Positions 24,492 to 33,983 of a DNA stretch of 64,000 nucleotides are shown piece by piece. The notes beneath the pieces were generated by a model. That model was given only the letters and a program-made list of their open reading frames with translations, was not told where the DNA came from and searched no databases. The stretch is from Geobacillus kaustophilus. Its GTDB lineage: Bacteria > Bacillota > Bacilli > Bacillales > Anoxybacillaceae. Positions within the stretch are counted from its first letter, which is position 1. The number at the start of each line of letters is the position of its first letter. The stretch is from NCBI RefSeq assembly GCF_000948285.1, contig NZ_JYBP01000003.1:806001-870000 (forward strand). Direction: 5' to 3'. The position numbers and the translations under genes are program-made.

Positions 24492-27266
24492 ATGGAGTTT
24501 GAACAGCAACTTGTTCATAAAACATTTTACGAGACGCTCGTCGAGGCGGGAGAATGCGATGTTGTCAGCGCGCTTGGCGAGATGTTTTTCGCGGCGCATC
24601 GGGATGGCGCTGATTTGTCGTCGATTCGCTTTGCCCAAGGGGAAGTGTATTTCCACCGTCGCGACTATGAAGCGGCCATTTTTAAATGGGAACAAGTCCA
24701 TAACGACGACTTGCGCCCTTGGGCGCAAAAAAACATCGCCGACAGCTGCTGTGAGCTTGGACGGCTTGAGTTGGCCGAGGAGCTGTACCGCTCGATTGAG
24801 ACGGAAAGCGAAACGTTGCAGGCGGAAATCATTTTGCGCCTGTTTTCGCTTTACCGCGAATGGGGGGCGAACGAGAAAGCCGATGACATGATTAAGCGCG
24901 GCGTGACGTTGTATCCGGATTATCCGAACATGACTGAATGGGCGCGCTCCTTTTTCGAGGAGCAAGGCGACTGGCAAAGTGCGGTTGAACTGGCTTTAGG
25001 AGAGGCGGTGCGGACGTCGGCGCGCCGCTGGGCGGACATCTTGACCGGCTACGTGGAACAAGGACATGCGCGGACGATGGTGCCTGCGCGGTTTTCACGA
25101 TGCTTGGCGCTGTTGTACGAAACGGATCGGGTGAAGTTTGAACGGCTTGTGCAGGCGCTATGGAACGGTTATCGGGATGGAGACCTCTATTTTTCGTGGC
25201 TCGCGGAGTGGAACCGCCTCTATGATGAGTTGGCGATCGGCCGCGACTATGACTGGAAGCGAATTCCTGGCCTTTTAGGGGAAGCCTATGCGGGATTGAT
25301 GAAAGGGCCGTACCGATTGAAAGAGTTGGTGGAAGTGGTGCCACCGCTTGTAAAAAGCTGGATGAGCTTAACTGACGGTCCGGAGACAGCGGTAGCCGCG
25401 GCTGCCTTGTTGGCATGGAGTGAGAAATTTCCTGAAGCGTTTGAGGAAGAGAAGATCAACGACGCCGCTAAGCGGCTCGTCCATGCGAAACGGCCAGCTC
25501 GGGAAGCTGGTGTGTCGCTATTTGAAGAAATTGCCGATTGGGCGGAAGAGCAACGGGCGGGCTCGCATTTCCGCTTCCGCTGGTTCGTGCGGCAACTGTC
25601 CGATTCGCGGACGCATTACGTTTTGGTCGCTGGGGCGTCGCGCCATGAGCGGTTGGCGTTTTTGCGGACGTTGGTCGGCGAGGCGGCGTTGGCGGCGCCG
25701 TCTGCGCCGGTGCTTGCGTGGAGAAACGGCGGGGAGATGGAAGTCGCGAAAATCAGCGACGACCAGTTTACCGTTTTTTCGAGCATTGAGGAATTTCAAG
25801 AGGCGGTGGGAGGACGCGCAAGCCGATTCTCCGATGATGCTGTCATTGAATGCACGGCGCCGTTTTCATTCGTGCCGCAAGGGATTGTTTTGTTGGATAT
25901 CGGCCCGCTCGGCGGGCGCGCTTCATCCGAACATGAAGCGCTCGTGTCGCTTTCACTCGCTGACAGCATTCTCTTTCTTCTTAACGGCGAAGATCCGTTT
26001 TCTAGCGCCGATGAACAGTTGATGCTGCAGCTTCGCGAGCGGGCGCCGCATGCGCCGATGTACTTCTTGCTTCCTCCGGGCGACGGGATGGTGGATGATG
26101 AGGAGGCGGCGAGAATCGTTGAGGAAGTTGAAGCGCACGTTCGTACGATCGTTCCGGGGGCGCATGTGATGGTCTATTCGCCGCATTCGCCAAGCCGCAA
26201 GCAGCAACAATCCCTCGTCGGTTGGCTTGAGGAGATGCGCCGCCATGTATCACCGGTCCGCCGCGAGGAAGCGATTTTAACGACGATCCGCCAGTTCATC
26301 GCCCATTTGTTCCGACAGCGGGCCGAGGCGGAAAGCCGCCTGGCGGAGCTGGTCGTATGGAAAAAAGAAATGGCGGCCAAACTCAGCGGCGCCATTCATC
26401 AGCTCGGCGACCTGCAAGAGGAGAAAACGGCCAAAGCGGCAAAGTCGTTCCGCGCTGTGTTGGGGGAAGTGCGGGCCGAGCTGTCAGCGGCGATTCCCGA
26501 TCTGTTGTGCAACATGGGGGAGCTTGTGAGCGAAGACAGCGATTTTTCCCGCTTGCATCTTGAACTGAACGACAAAGCGAACGAACGGCTTCGCGCTTAT
26601 CTCAACGAAGAGGTGTTGCCAAAGCTGCGCCGCGCCATGGAACAGTGGATTGCAACGATGGAAGATGAATTCAACGAATGCCAAGTGTTTTTGCATGAAA
26701 TGGGCGAAGGGTTTAACGCCATGTTCGGGGAGGAACGGCTCAAGCTCGAATGCGATTTTCGCATTCTCGCCGATTGGCGGCGCGATACAGATCGGTTGAC
26801 AAGCGGAGCGCAAATGGAAAAGGTGAACGTTTTCCTGCGGAGAACGCCAAGCCAGCTGCTGTTGAAAGGGGCGGGCAAACTGCTTGGTGCCTTTGCGCAA
26901 AACAAGGCGATGCTGGCGCAAAAGTATAAACAGTTCATCCAGACGCAAGATTACACCGAGGTGGTGGAAGCGGTCATCGAGCAGTTGCTGCTGCCGTTTG
27001 AATGGTTTGCCAAATCGCTTGAACGCGATGTCACCCAATTTTTCCATGCGCCATTGACGGCGCTCGATGAAACGTTGAAACGGCTGGAGCTCGAGATCGC
27101 CGCCCAGGAAGGCGAGCTCAAACATATGCGCAAAAACCCTGAGGCGTATCGCGACCCGCTCGTGCTCTTTGGCATTCGTTTGCGGCAATGCGAGCAGTTG
27201 GCGCAGGCGGCATCTGCCGATGTGCAATTGCTGCAGGACGAAAACAAACCAATCCGTTCGGTCTAA
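24492..27266 (+). CDS. TPR protein with a degenerate dynamin-like GTPase domain
   Basis: 924 residues from ATG 24492, preferred because AGGTGA lies just upstream; an ATG at 24453 has no ribosome site. Residues about 1-200 form helical tetratricopeptide-like repeats (FAQGEVYFHRRDYEAAIFKWEQV). The middle (about 370-580) has the fold order of a dynamin/YjdA-type GTPase: VLVAGASRHERLAFLRTLVG at the P-loop position, VLLDIGPLGG at the switch, and SILFLLNGEDPFSSADEQL. The P-loop lacks GxxxxGK[ST] and the NKxD position reads PPGD, so GTP hydrolysis is unlikely. Long helices follow to the C-terminus. Monocistronic. Function unknown; a scaffold on membranes is a guess. Confidence 0.8.
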   Translation: MEFEQQLVHKTFYETLVEAGECDVVSALGEMFFAAHRDGADLSSIRFAQGEVYFHRRDYEAAIFKWEQVHNDDLRPWAQKNIADSCCELGRLELAEELYRSIETESETLQAEIILRLFSLYREWGANEKADDMIKRGVTLYPDYPNMTEWARSFFEEQGDWQSAVELALGEAVRTSARRWADILTGYVEQGHARTMVPARFSRCLALLYETDRVKFERLVQALWNGYRDGDLYFSWLAEWNRLYDELAIGRDYDWKRIPGLLGEAYAGLMKGPYRLKELVEVVPPLVKSWMSLTDGPETAVAAAALLAWSEKFPEAFEEEKINDAAKRLVHAKRPAREAGVSLFEEIADWAEEQRAGSHFRFRWFVRQLSDSRTHYVLVAGASRHERLAFLRTLVGEAALAAPSAPVLAWRNGGEMEVAKISDDQFTVFSSIEEFQEAVGGRASRFSDDAVIECTAPFSFVPQGIVLLDIGPLGGRASSEHEALVSLSLADSILFLLNGEDPFSSADEQLMLQLRERAPHAPMYFLLPPGDGMVDDEEAARIVEEVEAHVRTIVPGAHVMVYSPHSPSRKQQQSLVGWLEEMRRHVSPVRREEAILTTIRQFIAHLFRQRAEAESRLAELVVWKKEMAAKLSGAIHQLGDLQEEKTAKAAKSFRAVLGEVRAELSAAIPDLLCNMGELVSEDSDFSRLHLELNDKANERLRAYLNEEVLPKLRRAMEQWIATMEDEFNECQVFLHEMGEGFNAMFGEERLKLECDFRILADWRRDTDRLTSGAQMEKVNVFLRRTPSQLLLKGAGKLLGAFAQNKAMLAQKYKQFIQTQDYTEVVEAVIEQLLLPFEWFAKSLERDVTQFFHAPLTALDETLKRLELEIAAQEGELKHMRKNPEAYRDPLVLFGIRLRQCEQLAQAASADVQLLQDENKPIRSV

Positions 27267-27295
27267 TGGTTCCGTGCGGAACCGTGCTTGAACGG

Positions 27296-27348
27296 AATAA
27301 GGCTGCGTCAACGGTCGGGTTTGGCCGCTCGTTTGGCGCAGCCTTATT
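27296..27348. terminator. Bidirectional terminator
   Basis: AATAAGGCTGCG (27296-27307) pairs with CGCAGCCTTATT (27337-27348) between two convergent genes; A- and T-rich arms serve both directions. Confidence 0.75.
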
Positions 27349-27369
27349 GTTTAGAGCTGGCGAAACTGA

Positions 27370-28611
27370 TTACGACAGTTCGAATGCCCAGTTGCCGTTG
27401 CGGAAAATCGGTTCGCGTTTGCCGTCTTTCGTCACGCCGTCAATGTTCAGCTCAGCTGAGCCGATCATAAAGTCGACATGGACGAGGCTGTCGTTGACGC
27501 CGCGACGGTCAAGCTCGTCTTTGGACAATGAAGCGCCGTTTTCGATGTTCGTCGGATACGCCTTGCCGAGCGCCAAATGGCAGGCGGCGTTTTCATCAAA
27601 CAGCGTGTTGTAAAAAATGAGGTTCGACATCGACACCGGCGATTCGTGCGGCACGAGGGCGACTTCGCCGAGGCGGCGCGCCCCGTCATCGGTGTCAAGC
27701 AAATGCTTCAGCGTTTCATATCCCTCTTCGGCGCTGAAGTCGACGACTTGCCCGTCTTTGAACGTGAGCGTAAACCGATCGATCACGTTGCCGTTGTAAT
27801 TGAGCGGCTTCGTGTTGCGCACCGTGCCGTTGACGCCGTCTTTATGCGGCATGGTAAACACTTCTTCGGTCGGAATATTTGGATTGAAGCGCACGCCGCT
27901 TTGGCTTGTCGCCGCGCCGCCGTGCCAAACGTGCCCGTCGACGAGCTCGACCGTGAGATTGGTGCCCGGCGCTTCGTAAACGAGTTGTTTGTATTGCTTT
28001 TCATTCAAGTAATCGACGATGCGGGCGAGCTGGTCGTTATGTTCGCGCCATGCGGCGATCGGATCGTCTTGATCAATGCGGGTGATGCGGAAAATCGCTT
28101 CCCATAATTGGTCGATGGCTTCTTCATCACGCAGATCGCCGAATACTTTTTGCGCCCAAGCAGCCGTCGGAACGGAAATGAGCGACCAGCAGTTTCGGTC
28201 GGCCATAATGGCGCTTCGGTAGTTGGCGAGCGCTTGAGCCGCTGTTTTATTGGCCGTCGCGATCCGCTTTGGATCGACGTCTTTTAACAAGTCAGGGTTG
28301 GGAGCGTAAATGGATAAAAAGGCAGCGCCTTGTTCGGCGAGTTCTTCCATCGCTCGCGCCCGCCACATCGGGTATTCGGAAAACGCTTCCTCTGGGGCAT
28401 ATTGAAATTTGATGTATGTAAGCGCCTCGTCGTTCCACTCGACATACACGTGCTTCGCCCCGGTTTCGTACGCGGTTTTGGCGATTTTGCGGACGAGCGG
28501 CGCCGCCTCAAGCGGGGCGTTGACGAACAGTGTCTGCCCGGGCTGAATGTTCACGCCGACTTTGACCGCCAGCTCGGCATATTTGTCCAATTCCTTCTCC
28601 CAACGGTTCAT
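27370..28611 (-). CDS. ampS: M29-family metal-dependent aminopeptidase
   Basis: 413 residues, starting at the ATG complementary to 28609-28611, preceded by AAAGGAG. Clan MQ thermophilic aminopeptidase (AmpS/AmpT/PepS; B. stearothermophilus aminopeptidase II), cytoplasmic, removing N-terminal residues using two divalent ions. Conserved blocks: YEAPGTNLTVEL, FNPNIPTEEVFTMPHKDGVNG with a metal-binding Glu, PHESPVS, and NDSLVHVDFMIGS with the C-terminal His and Asp ligands. The length is normal. An in-frame extension upstream has no ribosome site. It is alone on this strand. Confidence 0.92.
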   Translation of the reverse strand: MNRWEKELDKYAELAVKVGVNIQPGQTLFVNAPLEAAPLVRKIAKTAYETGAKHVYVEWNDEALTYIKFQYAPEEAFSEYPMWRARAMEELAEQGAAFLSIYAPNPDLLKDVDPKRIATANKTAAQALANYRSAIMADRNCWSLISVPTAAWAQKVFGDLRDEEAIDQLWEAIFRITRIDQDDPIAAWREHNDQLARIVDYLNEKQYKQLVYEAPGTNLTVELVDGHVWHGGAATSQSGVRFNPNIPTEEVFTMPHKDGVNGTVRNTKPLNYNGNVIDRFTLTFKDGQVVDFSAEEGYETLKHLLDTDDGARRLGEVALVPHESPVSMSNLIFYNTLFDENAACHLALGKAYPTNIENGASLSKDELDRRGVNDSLVHVDFMIGSAELNIDGVTKDGKREPIFRNGNWAFELS

Positions 28612-28800
28612 CTTGCTCACTCCTTTTTTTGGATTCATCTCCACTTTATTATAATTCGGGCCGTCTCGCAACTTGCGGCGCTTCACATGTTGATTCTGTC
28701 CGGATGGAAGCAAAACTTTCCAATGTGGGAGTCATCCTAATGCTGGAATAAATGGATGGTTTGACACATATGTAAAGAGTAAAGAGATTTCCATTGTGAA

Positions 28801-29714
28801 GAGCAACGAATGGCGGGTTCGTCAGCGTCGTCTGGACGGATATGATTCAAAGTGTGCTTATGCTGGCGACGCTTGTGATTTTGCCCATTGTGGCGCTCGT
28901 GGAAATTTACAGCGGCGGGCTGTCGATCAGCGCGGCGCTTCATCAGGCCAAACCGGGCCTCGACTCATGGACGGGCGGGGCAGCGGGTTTTGCGCTCGGG
29001 CTGCTGTTGTTTAACAATTTTGCCTGGTTTTTCGGCTATCTTGGCGGCCAGCCACAGTTGAGCGTCCGCTTCATGGCACTAAAAGACGCCCGCGAGGCGA
29101 AAACGGCCAAAACAGTGGCCATCATTTGGACGCTGCTGGCCTATGGGGGCGCGTTTTTGATTGGCCTTGCGGCGATTGCACTTTACCAGGGCGACTCATT
29201 GGCCGATGTTGAAACGGTATTGCCGCATATGGCGTTGGATTTGCTGCCGCCGTGGCTGGCGGGGCTGCTGCTGTCGGGCATTTTGGCCGCCATCGTGACA
29301 ACAGCCGATTCGCAGCTGCTCGTGATTACAAGTTCCATTAGCGAAGATATTGTCCGCCGCTCGCTGCGCCTTCGCCTGTCGGAAAAGCAGCTTGTCGCCC
29401 TTTCCCGCGCGGTTGTGGTCATCGCCGGGCTGCTTGGCTTGGTGCTGGCGATGACATCAGAATCGCTTGTGTATTTCATTGTCAGTTGGGCGTGGGCGGG
29501 AATCGGCTGCACGCTGTCGCCGGCCATTTTGTTGGCCTTCTTTTGGAAACGGTATTCCGGTATCGGCGGCATCGCCACCATTGTTGCCGGTTTTGCCAGC
29601 ACGGTCCTTTGGATTTCCTCGCCGCTTGAGGAGATCATTAGCTCGCGGTTTACGACGTTTGCCATTGCTTTGGCCGCCGGCGTGCTGTTCCCTGATCGGC
29701 AGCGGGCGAAGTAA
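28801..29714 (+). pseudogene. putP: putP fragment: C-terminal 60% of a Na+/proline symporter
   Basis: In frame from just after a stop near 28798, the sequence reads NGGFVSVVWTDMIQSVLMLATL and continues with PutP-like membrane segments (YLGGQPQLSVRFMALKD; GILAAIVTTADSQLLVITSS, the Na+ site region) to a normal C-terminus. About 200 N-terminal residues, including the first sodium-binding helices, are missing. An ATG at 28842 exists but has no convincing ribosome site. An internal deletion with the upstream aminopeptidase region is likely. A protein from this fragment should not transport. Confidence 0.8.
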
Positions 29715-29739
29715 TTCGCCCGACGGCCGTTATCGACAA

Positions 29740-29772
29740 AGGTATCCCAAAAGAGATTGGGATGCCTCTTTT
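29740..29772 (+). terminator. Terminator after the putP fragment
   Basis: AGGTATCCCAA (29740-29750) pairs with TTGGGATGCCT (29757-29767), then CTTTT. A second hairpin GGGCGAA/TTCGCCC spans the stop codon at 29704-29721. Confidence 0.75.
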
Positions 29773-29872
29773 CATTCAATTTAAGAAAATGTGTTGCGCT
29801 TTGTTTGAAAGGAAATTCTCTGCCGAGCCCTTGCCCAAGGCGACGGTAATGGATTGAGAAAAGCGGCGCTGT

Positions 29873-30010
29873 TCACTGTTTGCCCATCACTTCTTGAACA
29901 TATTGTGAAATAGTAAACAAATATATTTCGCTTGCTAAAAAAAGAAGTATGATAAAAGGGTAAGCAACATCTTCCAAAACGTCCGGCCGCAGCGTATAAA
30001 TGACCGCCAT
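29873..30010 (-). CDS. Possible 45-residue membrane peptide or gene remnant
   Basis: Minus-strand frame MAVIYTLRPDVLEDVAYPFI..ends VQEVMGKQ with one hydrophobic segment. Upstream of it the frame stays open (EARSSLRG) but no good ribosome site is seen. The surrounding 29773-30179 holds no other gene; a strong hairpin AACAGCCGCTCCTTC/GAAGGGGCGGCTGTT (30040-30054 and 30064-30078) lies just before it. More likely the tail of a lost gene than a real small protein. Confidence 0.25.
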   Translation of the reverse strand: MAVIYTLRPDVLEDVAYPFIILLFLASEIYLFTISQYVQEVMGKQ

Positions 30011-30179
30011 CACGCCGCGCAGGCTGCTCCGGGCTTCCTAACAGCCGCTCCTTCTCCAATGTGGAAGGGGCGGCTGTTTGCCGCATCGGAGAAAATGGTT
30101 GGCTGTTCGAAAAAGGAAAACGGGCGAATGACGGCGAAATGATATGCGTATGGATAAAGCAGGGGACATGAACAACCAT

Positions 30180-30194
30180 TTGAGAGCGTTTTCT
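30180..30194 (+). promoter_or_regulatory. cre-like site before the acyl-CoA ligase
   Basis: TTGAGAGCGTTTTCT fits the CcpA box WTGNAANCGNWNNCW with one mismatch, 52 bases before the ligase start. A small inverted repeat ATACT-N8-AGTAT follows, possibly a TetR/FadR-type site. Carbon-catabolite control of fatty-acid degradation is known in Bacillus; here it is inferred. Confidence 0.4.
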
Positions 30195-30245
30195 GATAGG
30201 AAACATACTAACTGTTCAGTATTTTAACGAAGGATGGTGAAACTG

Positions 30246-31901
30246 ATGAACGAAACGCGCCCGTATTGGCCAGGCGGGCTGCCGACGGAGCTCCGCTACG
30301 CGCTTGGCGAACAGCCTCTGTACGACTATTTGCGCCATCGCGGCGAACGCGAGGAAAACGAGCCGGCGTACATCTTCTATAACAAGGTGATGACGTGGGG
30401 AACATTGCTCGATCACGTCCGCCGTTTTGCCCGCTATTTGCGGGAAAAAGGGGTGGGAAAAGGAAGCTATGTCGCCTTGTACATGCAAAACTGCCCGCAA
30501 TACATCATCGCCCATTTTGCCGTTCAGCAGTTGGGCGGCATCGTTGTTCCGCTCAACCCGATGTACCGGGAATTCGAGCTCGCCTATTTTTTCGCTGAAG
30601 TGCCGCTTGTTGGCATCATCGCCGGAGAAGAAGGATTGCCGCGCGTTCGACAAGCGGAACAACAAACAGCCCCGCTGTCGTTTATCGTCGCGTGCCATTA
30701 CGGCGATTACGCCGATCCGTCCGGGGAGATCCCGCTTTGCGCCGAGCTTGCGCAACCGAAAGAGCCGATGAGCGGCGCGGACGATTTTGCCGCCATTATT
30801 GCCGCTTATCCGCCTCTTGAGGAGGCCGCTGCCATTGACTTATGGAACGATGTCGGGCTGATCATTTTCACATCCGGCACGACCGGGCGGCCGAAAGGGG
30901 CGATGCTGACGTATGGCAACGCGCTGTTTAAGACGACCGCGTCTGCGCAGGCGAACCGGTTGACAGAAAAAGCGGAAGTGCTGATGGCCCATTCGCCGCT
31001 TTGCCATATCGCCGGGATGGTGATGGGGCTGAATACGCCGGTGTACACGGGGAATCCGTGCGTGCTGTTCACCCGCTTTGACCCGATGGCGACGATCAAG
31101 GCCGTTGAAATGTACAAGGTGACAGCCTGGTACAGCATCGCGCCGATGAATGCAGCCATTTTGCAAGTGCTGCCAACCACTTCTGCCGACTTGTCAAGTT
31201 TAAAACGCAACTTGGCGACGAGCTTCGGTCTGCCGGTGACGAAAGACCTTGCCGCGCGTTGGGCGGAAGCGACCGGCGGGTGCTTGCTGTATGAGGCGGC
31301 ATATGGGCTGAGCGAGACGCATACGTGCGACACGTTTATGCCGGATGATCGCGTGAAATTCGGCTCGTGCGGCATCCCAACGTATGAGACGGACATCCGC
31401 ATCATCGACCCGGAAACGAAACAGGAGCTTGGGCCCGGACGGTCGGGGGAAATTGTCGTCAAAAATCCAGGTGTCTTTAAAGGCTACTTCCGCCGCGATG
31501 ATGCGACGAACGAGACGCTGAAAGACGGGTGGGTGTACACAGGTGATATCGGGTATATCGATGAAGACGGCTATTTGTATTTCCAAGGCCGGTTGAAAGA
31601 AATGATCAAAGTGTCCGGCTACAGCGTCTTTCCGGAAGACGTCGAGGCGCTGTTGAACGAGCATCCGGCCGTTAAGCAATGCGCGGTCATCGGCGTGCCT
31701 GACCCGGCGAAAGGGGAAGTGCCGAAAGCGTTTGTCGTTCTCCATGATTCGTACAAAGGAAGGGTGGCGCCGTCTGACTTGATCGAATGGGCGAAAACGC
31801 ATATGGCGGCGTTCAAATATCCGCGCTATGTCGAGCTGATTGACGAGCTGCCGGCGACGCCTTCCGGAAAAGTATTGCGAAAGCTGCTGCCAAGGGACTA
31901 A
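30246..31901 (+). CDS. Long-chain acyl-CoA ligase (AMP-forming)
   Basis: 551 residues from ATG 30246 (an in-frame ATG at 30234 overlaps the ribosome site). ANL-superfamily enzyme that activates a carboxylic acid with ATP and couples it to CoA. Motifs in order: P-loop-like IIFTSGTTGRPKGAMLTY, the A5 region YGLSETHTCD, the A7 aspartate DGWVYTGDIGYIDEDGYLYF, GRLKEMIKVSGYSVFPEDVE, and the A10 lysine in TPSGKVLRK. FadD/LcfA-like; the exact chain length of the substrate cannot be read. It is followed after 58 bases by a truncated acyl-CoA carboxylase gene. Confidence 0.88.
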   Translation: MNETRPYWPGGLPTELRYALGEQPLYDYLRHRGEREENEPAYIFYNKVMTWGTLLDHVRRFARYLREKGVGKGSYVALYMQNCPQYIIAHFAVQQLGGIVVPLNPMYREFELAYFFAEVPLVGIIAGEEGLPRVRQAEQQTAPLSFIVACHYGDYADPSGEIPLCAELAQPKEPMSGADDFAAIIAAYPPLEEAAAIDLWNDVGLIIFTSGTTGRPKGAMLTYGNALFKTTASAQANRLTEKAEVLMAHSPLCHIAGMVMGLNTPVYTGNPCVLFTRFDPMATIKAVEMYKVTAWYSIAPMNAAILQVLPTTSADLSSLKRNLATSFGLPVTKDLAARWAEATGGCLLYEAAYGLSETHTCDTFMPDDRVKFGSCGIPTYETDIRIIDPETKQELGPGRSGEIVVKNPGVFKGYFRRDDATNETLKDGWVYTGDIGYIDEDGYLYFQGRLKEMIKVSGYSVFPEDVEALLNEHPAVKQCAVIGVPDPAKGEVPKAFVVLHDSYKGRVAPSDLIEWAKTHMAAFKYPRYVELIDELPATPSGKVLRKLLPRD

Positions 31902-31959
31902 CATAGCGGCGGGGTTTGATGCGGGCCGCCCCGCCTTTTTCTGCCAAAGGGGGATCGCG

Positions 31960-32943
31960 ATGAAACATTTGCGGCAATTAACAGATGAACTGATGGCGAA
32001 AAAAGCGAGCGCCGCGCTAGGCGGCGGAGAAGAGAAAATCGCCAAGCAGCATGCGAAAGGGCTGCTGACGGCCAGGGAGCGGATCGAACGGCTTGTGGAT
32101 GCCGAAACTTTTGTTGAGTTCGGACAGCTGAACGCGTCCGACCAACCCGATTTGGAAGAAACGACGTATGGAGACGGGCTCGTCGCCGGCATCGGCAAAG
32201 TAAGCGGCCGCCCTGCCGTCGTGATCGCCGGGGATAAAACGGTGCTCGCTGGCACGGAGGGAAACGTCCATTTGCGCAAATCGCGGCAAATGCATGCGTT
32301 GGCCGTGAGAAATGGCTTGCCGATGTTTTTCCTCCATGAAGGCGGCGGGCTGCGCATGCCGGACGGAATGGGGTCGGACGGGATCAGCGACAAATTGTTT
32401 CCGCGCGAGCTGCTCACTCATCACCGACAAGTGCCGACAATGGCGGCGATTTTGGGAGACAGCTACGGCGGTCCGACATGGACGGCGGTCAGCTGCGACT
32501 TTGTCACGCAGCTGAAGGGGACATGCATGGCGATCGCCGGGCCGCGCATGCTCGAGCTGGCAAACGGGCAGCGCGTTTCTCCAGAAGAGCTTGGGGGCGT
32601 AGACATTCATCACCAGTATACAGGGCAAATTGACGCCGATGGCGAGACGGAGGAGGAATGCATCGGGCAGCTGAAACGATTTTTCTCGTACATGCCGCAA
32701 AACGCGAACGAGCGGCCGCCAATGCGGAAGACGGACGATGACCCATACCGGATGGTGGAGGAAGTGCTTTCGATTTTGCCGGACAGACGAAGCCGCGTCT
32801 ATGATATGCGAAACATCATCGCCTGCCTTGTCGATGACGGCGACTATTTTGAGTGCCAAAAAAAATTCGGCAAAGCGCTCATCACCGTTTTGGCTCATTT
32901 GAACTATTGTGCTTGGAAACTACATGCCGAAAATCAAACATAA
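31960..32943 (+). pseudogene. Acyl-CoA carboxylase carboxyltransferase (PccB/MmdA type), 3' deleted
   Basis: A good start (AAAGGGGGA before ATG 31960) and a normal N-terminal carboxyltransferase domain: TARERIERLVD, YGDGLVAGIGKVSGRP, FFLHEGGGLRMPDG and GGPTWTAVSCDF. After FGKALITVLAHLN (about residue 314) the homology stops and 12 unrelated residues lead to a stop; about 180 C-terminal residues are missing. The break at about 32900 joins the 3' half of an sdpI-like gene, so a deletion fused the two. It would have carboxylated an acyl-CoA in the same pathway as the ligase upstream. Confidence 0.85.
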
Positions 32944-33178
32944 TTATTTCGTCGGCATCCGCACGCCGTGGACGTTGGAAAGCGAGACCGTTTGGAACAA
33001 AACGCACCGCTTCGGCGGCAAAGTGTTTATCACGATGGGGATTTTGTCGATGCTGACCGTGTTTTGGCGCGGGGAGATGCAGTTTGTATTGTTTATCCTC
33101 GTCATCGCTTTTGGCAACATATATGTCATTGTTCAATCATTTCTCTATTATCAGCAAGAGCAGCGCAAACGTTCATGA
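32900..33178 (+). pseudogene. SdpI-family membrane protein, 5' deleted
   Basis: Reads TIVLGNYMPKIKHNYFVGIRTPWTLES and then KTHRFGGKVF with two membrane helices and a basic tail. This is the C-terminal half of SdpI/YhfL-type immunity or signal proteins (the hallmark GIRTPWTL is present). The N-terminal helices are gone; it overlaps the end of the broken carboxylase frame. A GTG at 32909 and an ATG at 32924 are in frame, but neither has a proper ribosome site. Confidence 0.75.
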
Positions 33179-33200
33179 ATAGGTGGAAGGGGGATATAAC

Positions 33201-33983
33201 ATGGGCATGGCGGGCGCAGTGGTGCAGTTATTCATTTCGCTGTTGGTTCCTATTGGACTTGTATGGTATGGGAGGAAAAAAGGGTGGCTTTCATGGAAGG
33301 CGCTCGGCGTAGGAGCGGCCGTGTTTCTCGTTTTCTCACAAGTGTTGGAAAAAGCGCTGCACATCGCCGTGCTTGAACCGGGGCGCCCGGCGTTGAAAGG
33401 CACGGACAGCGTCTGGCTCTTTGTCCTATACGCCGCGCTTGCCGCCGGCCTGTTTGAAGAAATTGGCCGCTATGTCGGGTTCCGTTGGCTGCTAAAGCAG
33501 CATCGAGGATATGGCGATGGTTTATCATTCGGGCTTGGGCACGGCGGGACGGAAGCGGTATTGCTCGGGGTGGTTGGCGCGGTCAACGTCATCGTGCTTG
33601 CCAGCCTGATTCAATCCGGATCATTCGACAAAACGATCGCCCCGTCGCTTCCGCCCAGGCAGGTCGAGCTGATCAAGGAGCAAGTGCTGCACACGCCGTT
33701 TGCGATGTACGTGTTAGGCGGCTTGGAACGGCTGTTTGCCTTGGCGGTGCACGTGGCGCTGTCGCTGCTCGTTTTGCTTGGGGTGCGCAAGCGGCAATTC
33801 CGCTATGTCCTGTACGCCATTTTGCTTCACGCCGCGATGGATGTTATGCCTGCCTTGTATCAGGTGAAAGTCGTCACGAATGTTTGGGTGGTGGAAGCGG
33901 TGCTATTGATTTGGGCGGTCGCCGCTGTTTTATTCATTGGCCGCATGAAACCAGCATTCGAAAGGGGAGGAGAGAAACGATGA
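33201..33983 (+). CDS. yhfC: YhfC-family intramembrane metalloprotease-like protein
   Basis: 260 residues from ATG 33201, 6 bases after GGAAGGGGGA. Seven to eight membrane helices. Conserved polar motifs in the membrane, EEIGRYVGF (about residue 87), GLGHGGTEAVL and HAAMDVMPAL, match the E-H-H pattern of the YhfC/CPBP-like prenyl-protease-type families. The substrate is unknown. The stop overlaps the start of the next gene in ATGA, so the two are coupled. Confidence 0.82.
   Translation: MGMAGAVVQLFISLLVPIGLVWYGRKKGWLSWKALGVGAAVFLVFSQVLEKALHIAVLEPGRPALKGTDSVWLFVLYAALAAGLFEEIGRYVGFRWLLKQHRGYGDGLSFGLGHGGTEAVLLGVVGAVNVIVLASLIQSGSFDKTIAPSLPPRQVELIKEQVLHTPFAMYVLGGLERLFALAVHVALSLLVLLGVRKRQFRYVLYAILLHAAMDVMPALYQVKVVTNVWVVEAVLLIWAVAAVLFIGRMKPAFERGGEKR

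Noticed and set aside
31200-32417. 405-codon minus-strand frame opposite the ligase and carboxylase genes
   Set aside because: Spans two recognised plus-strand genes; its sequence shows no domain and has a typical antisense composition.
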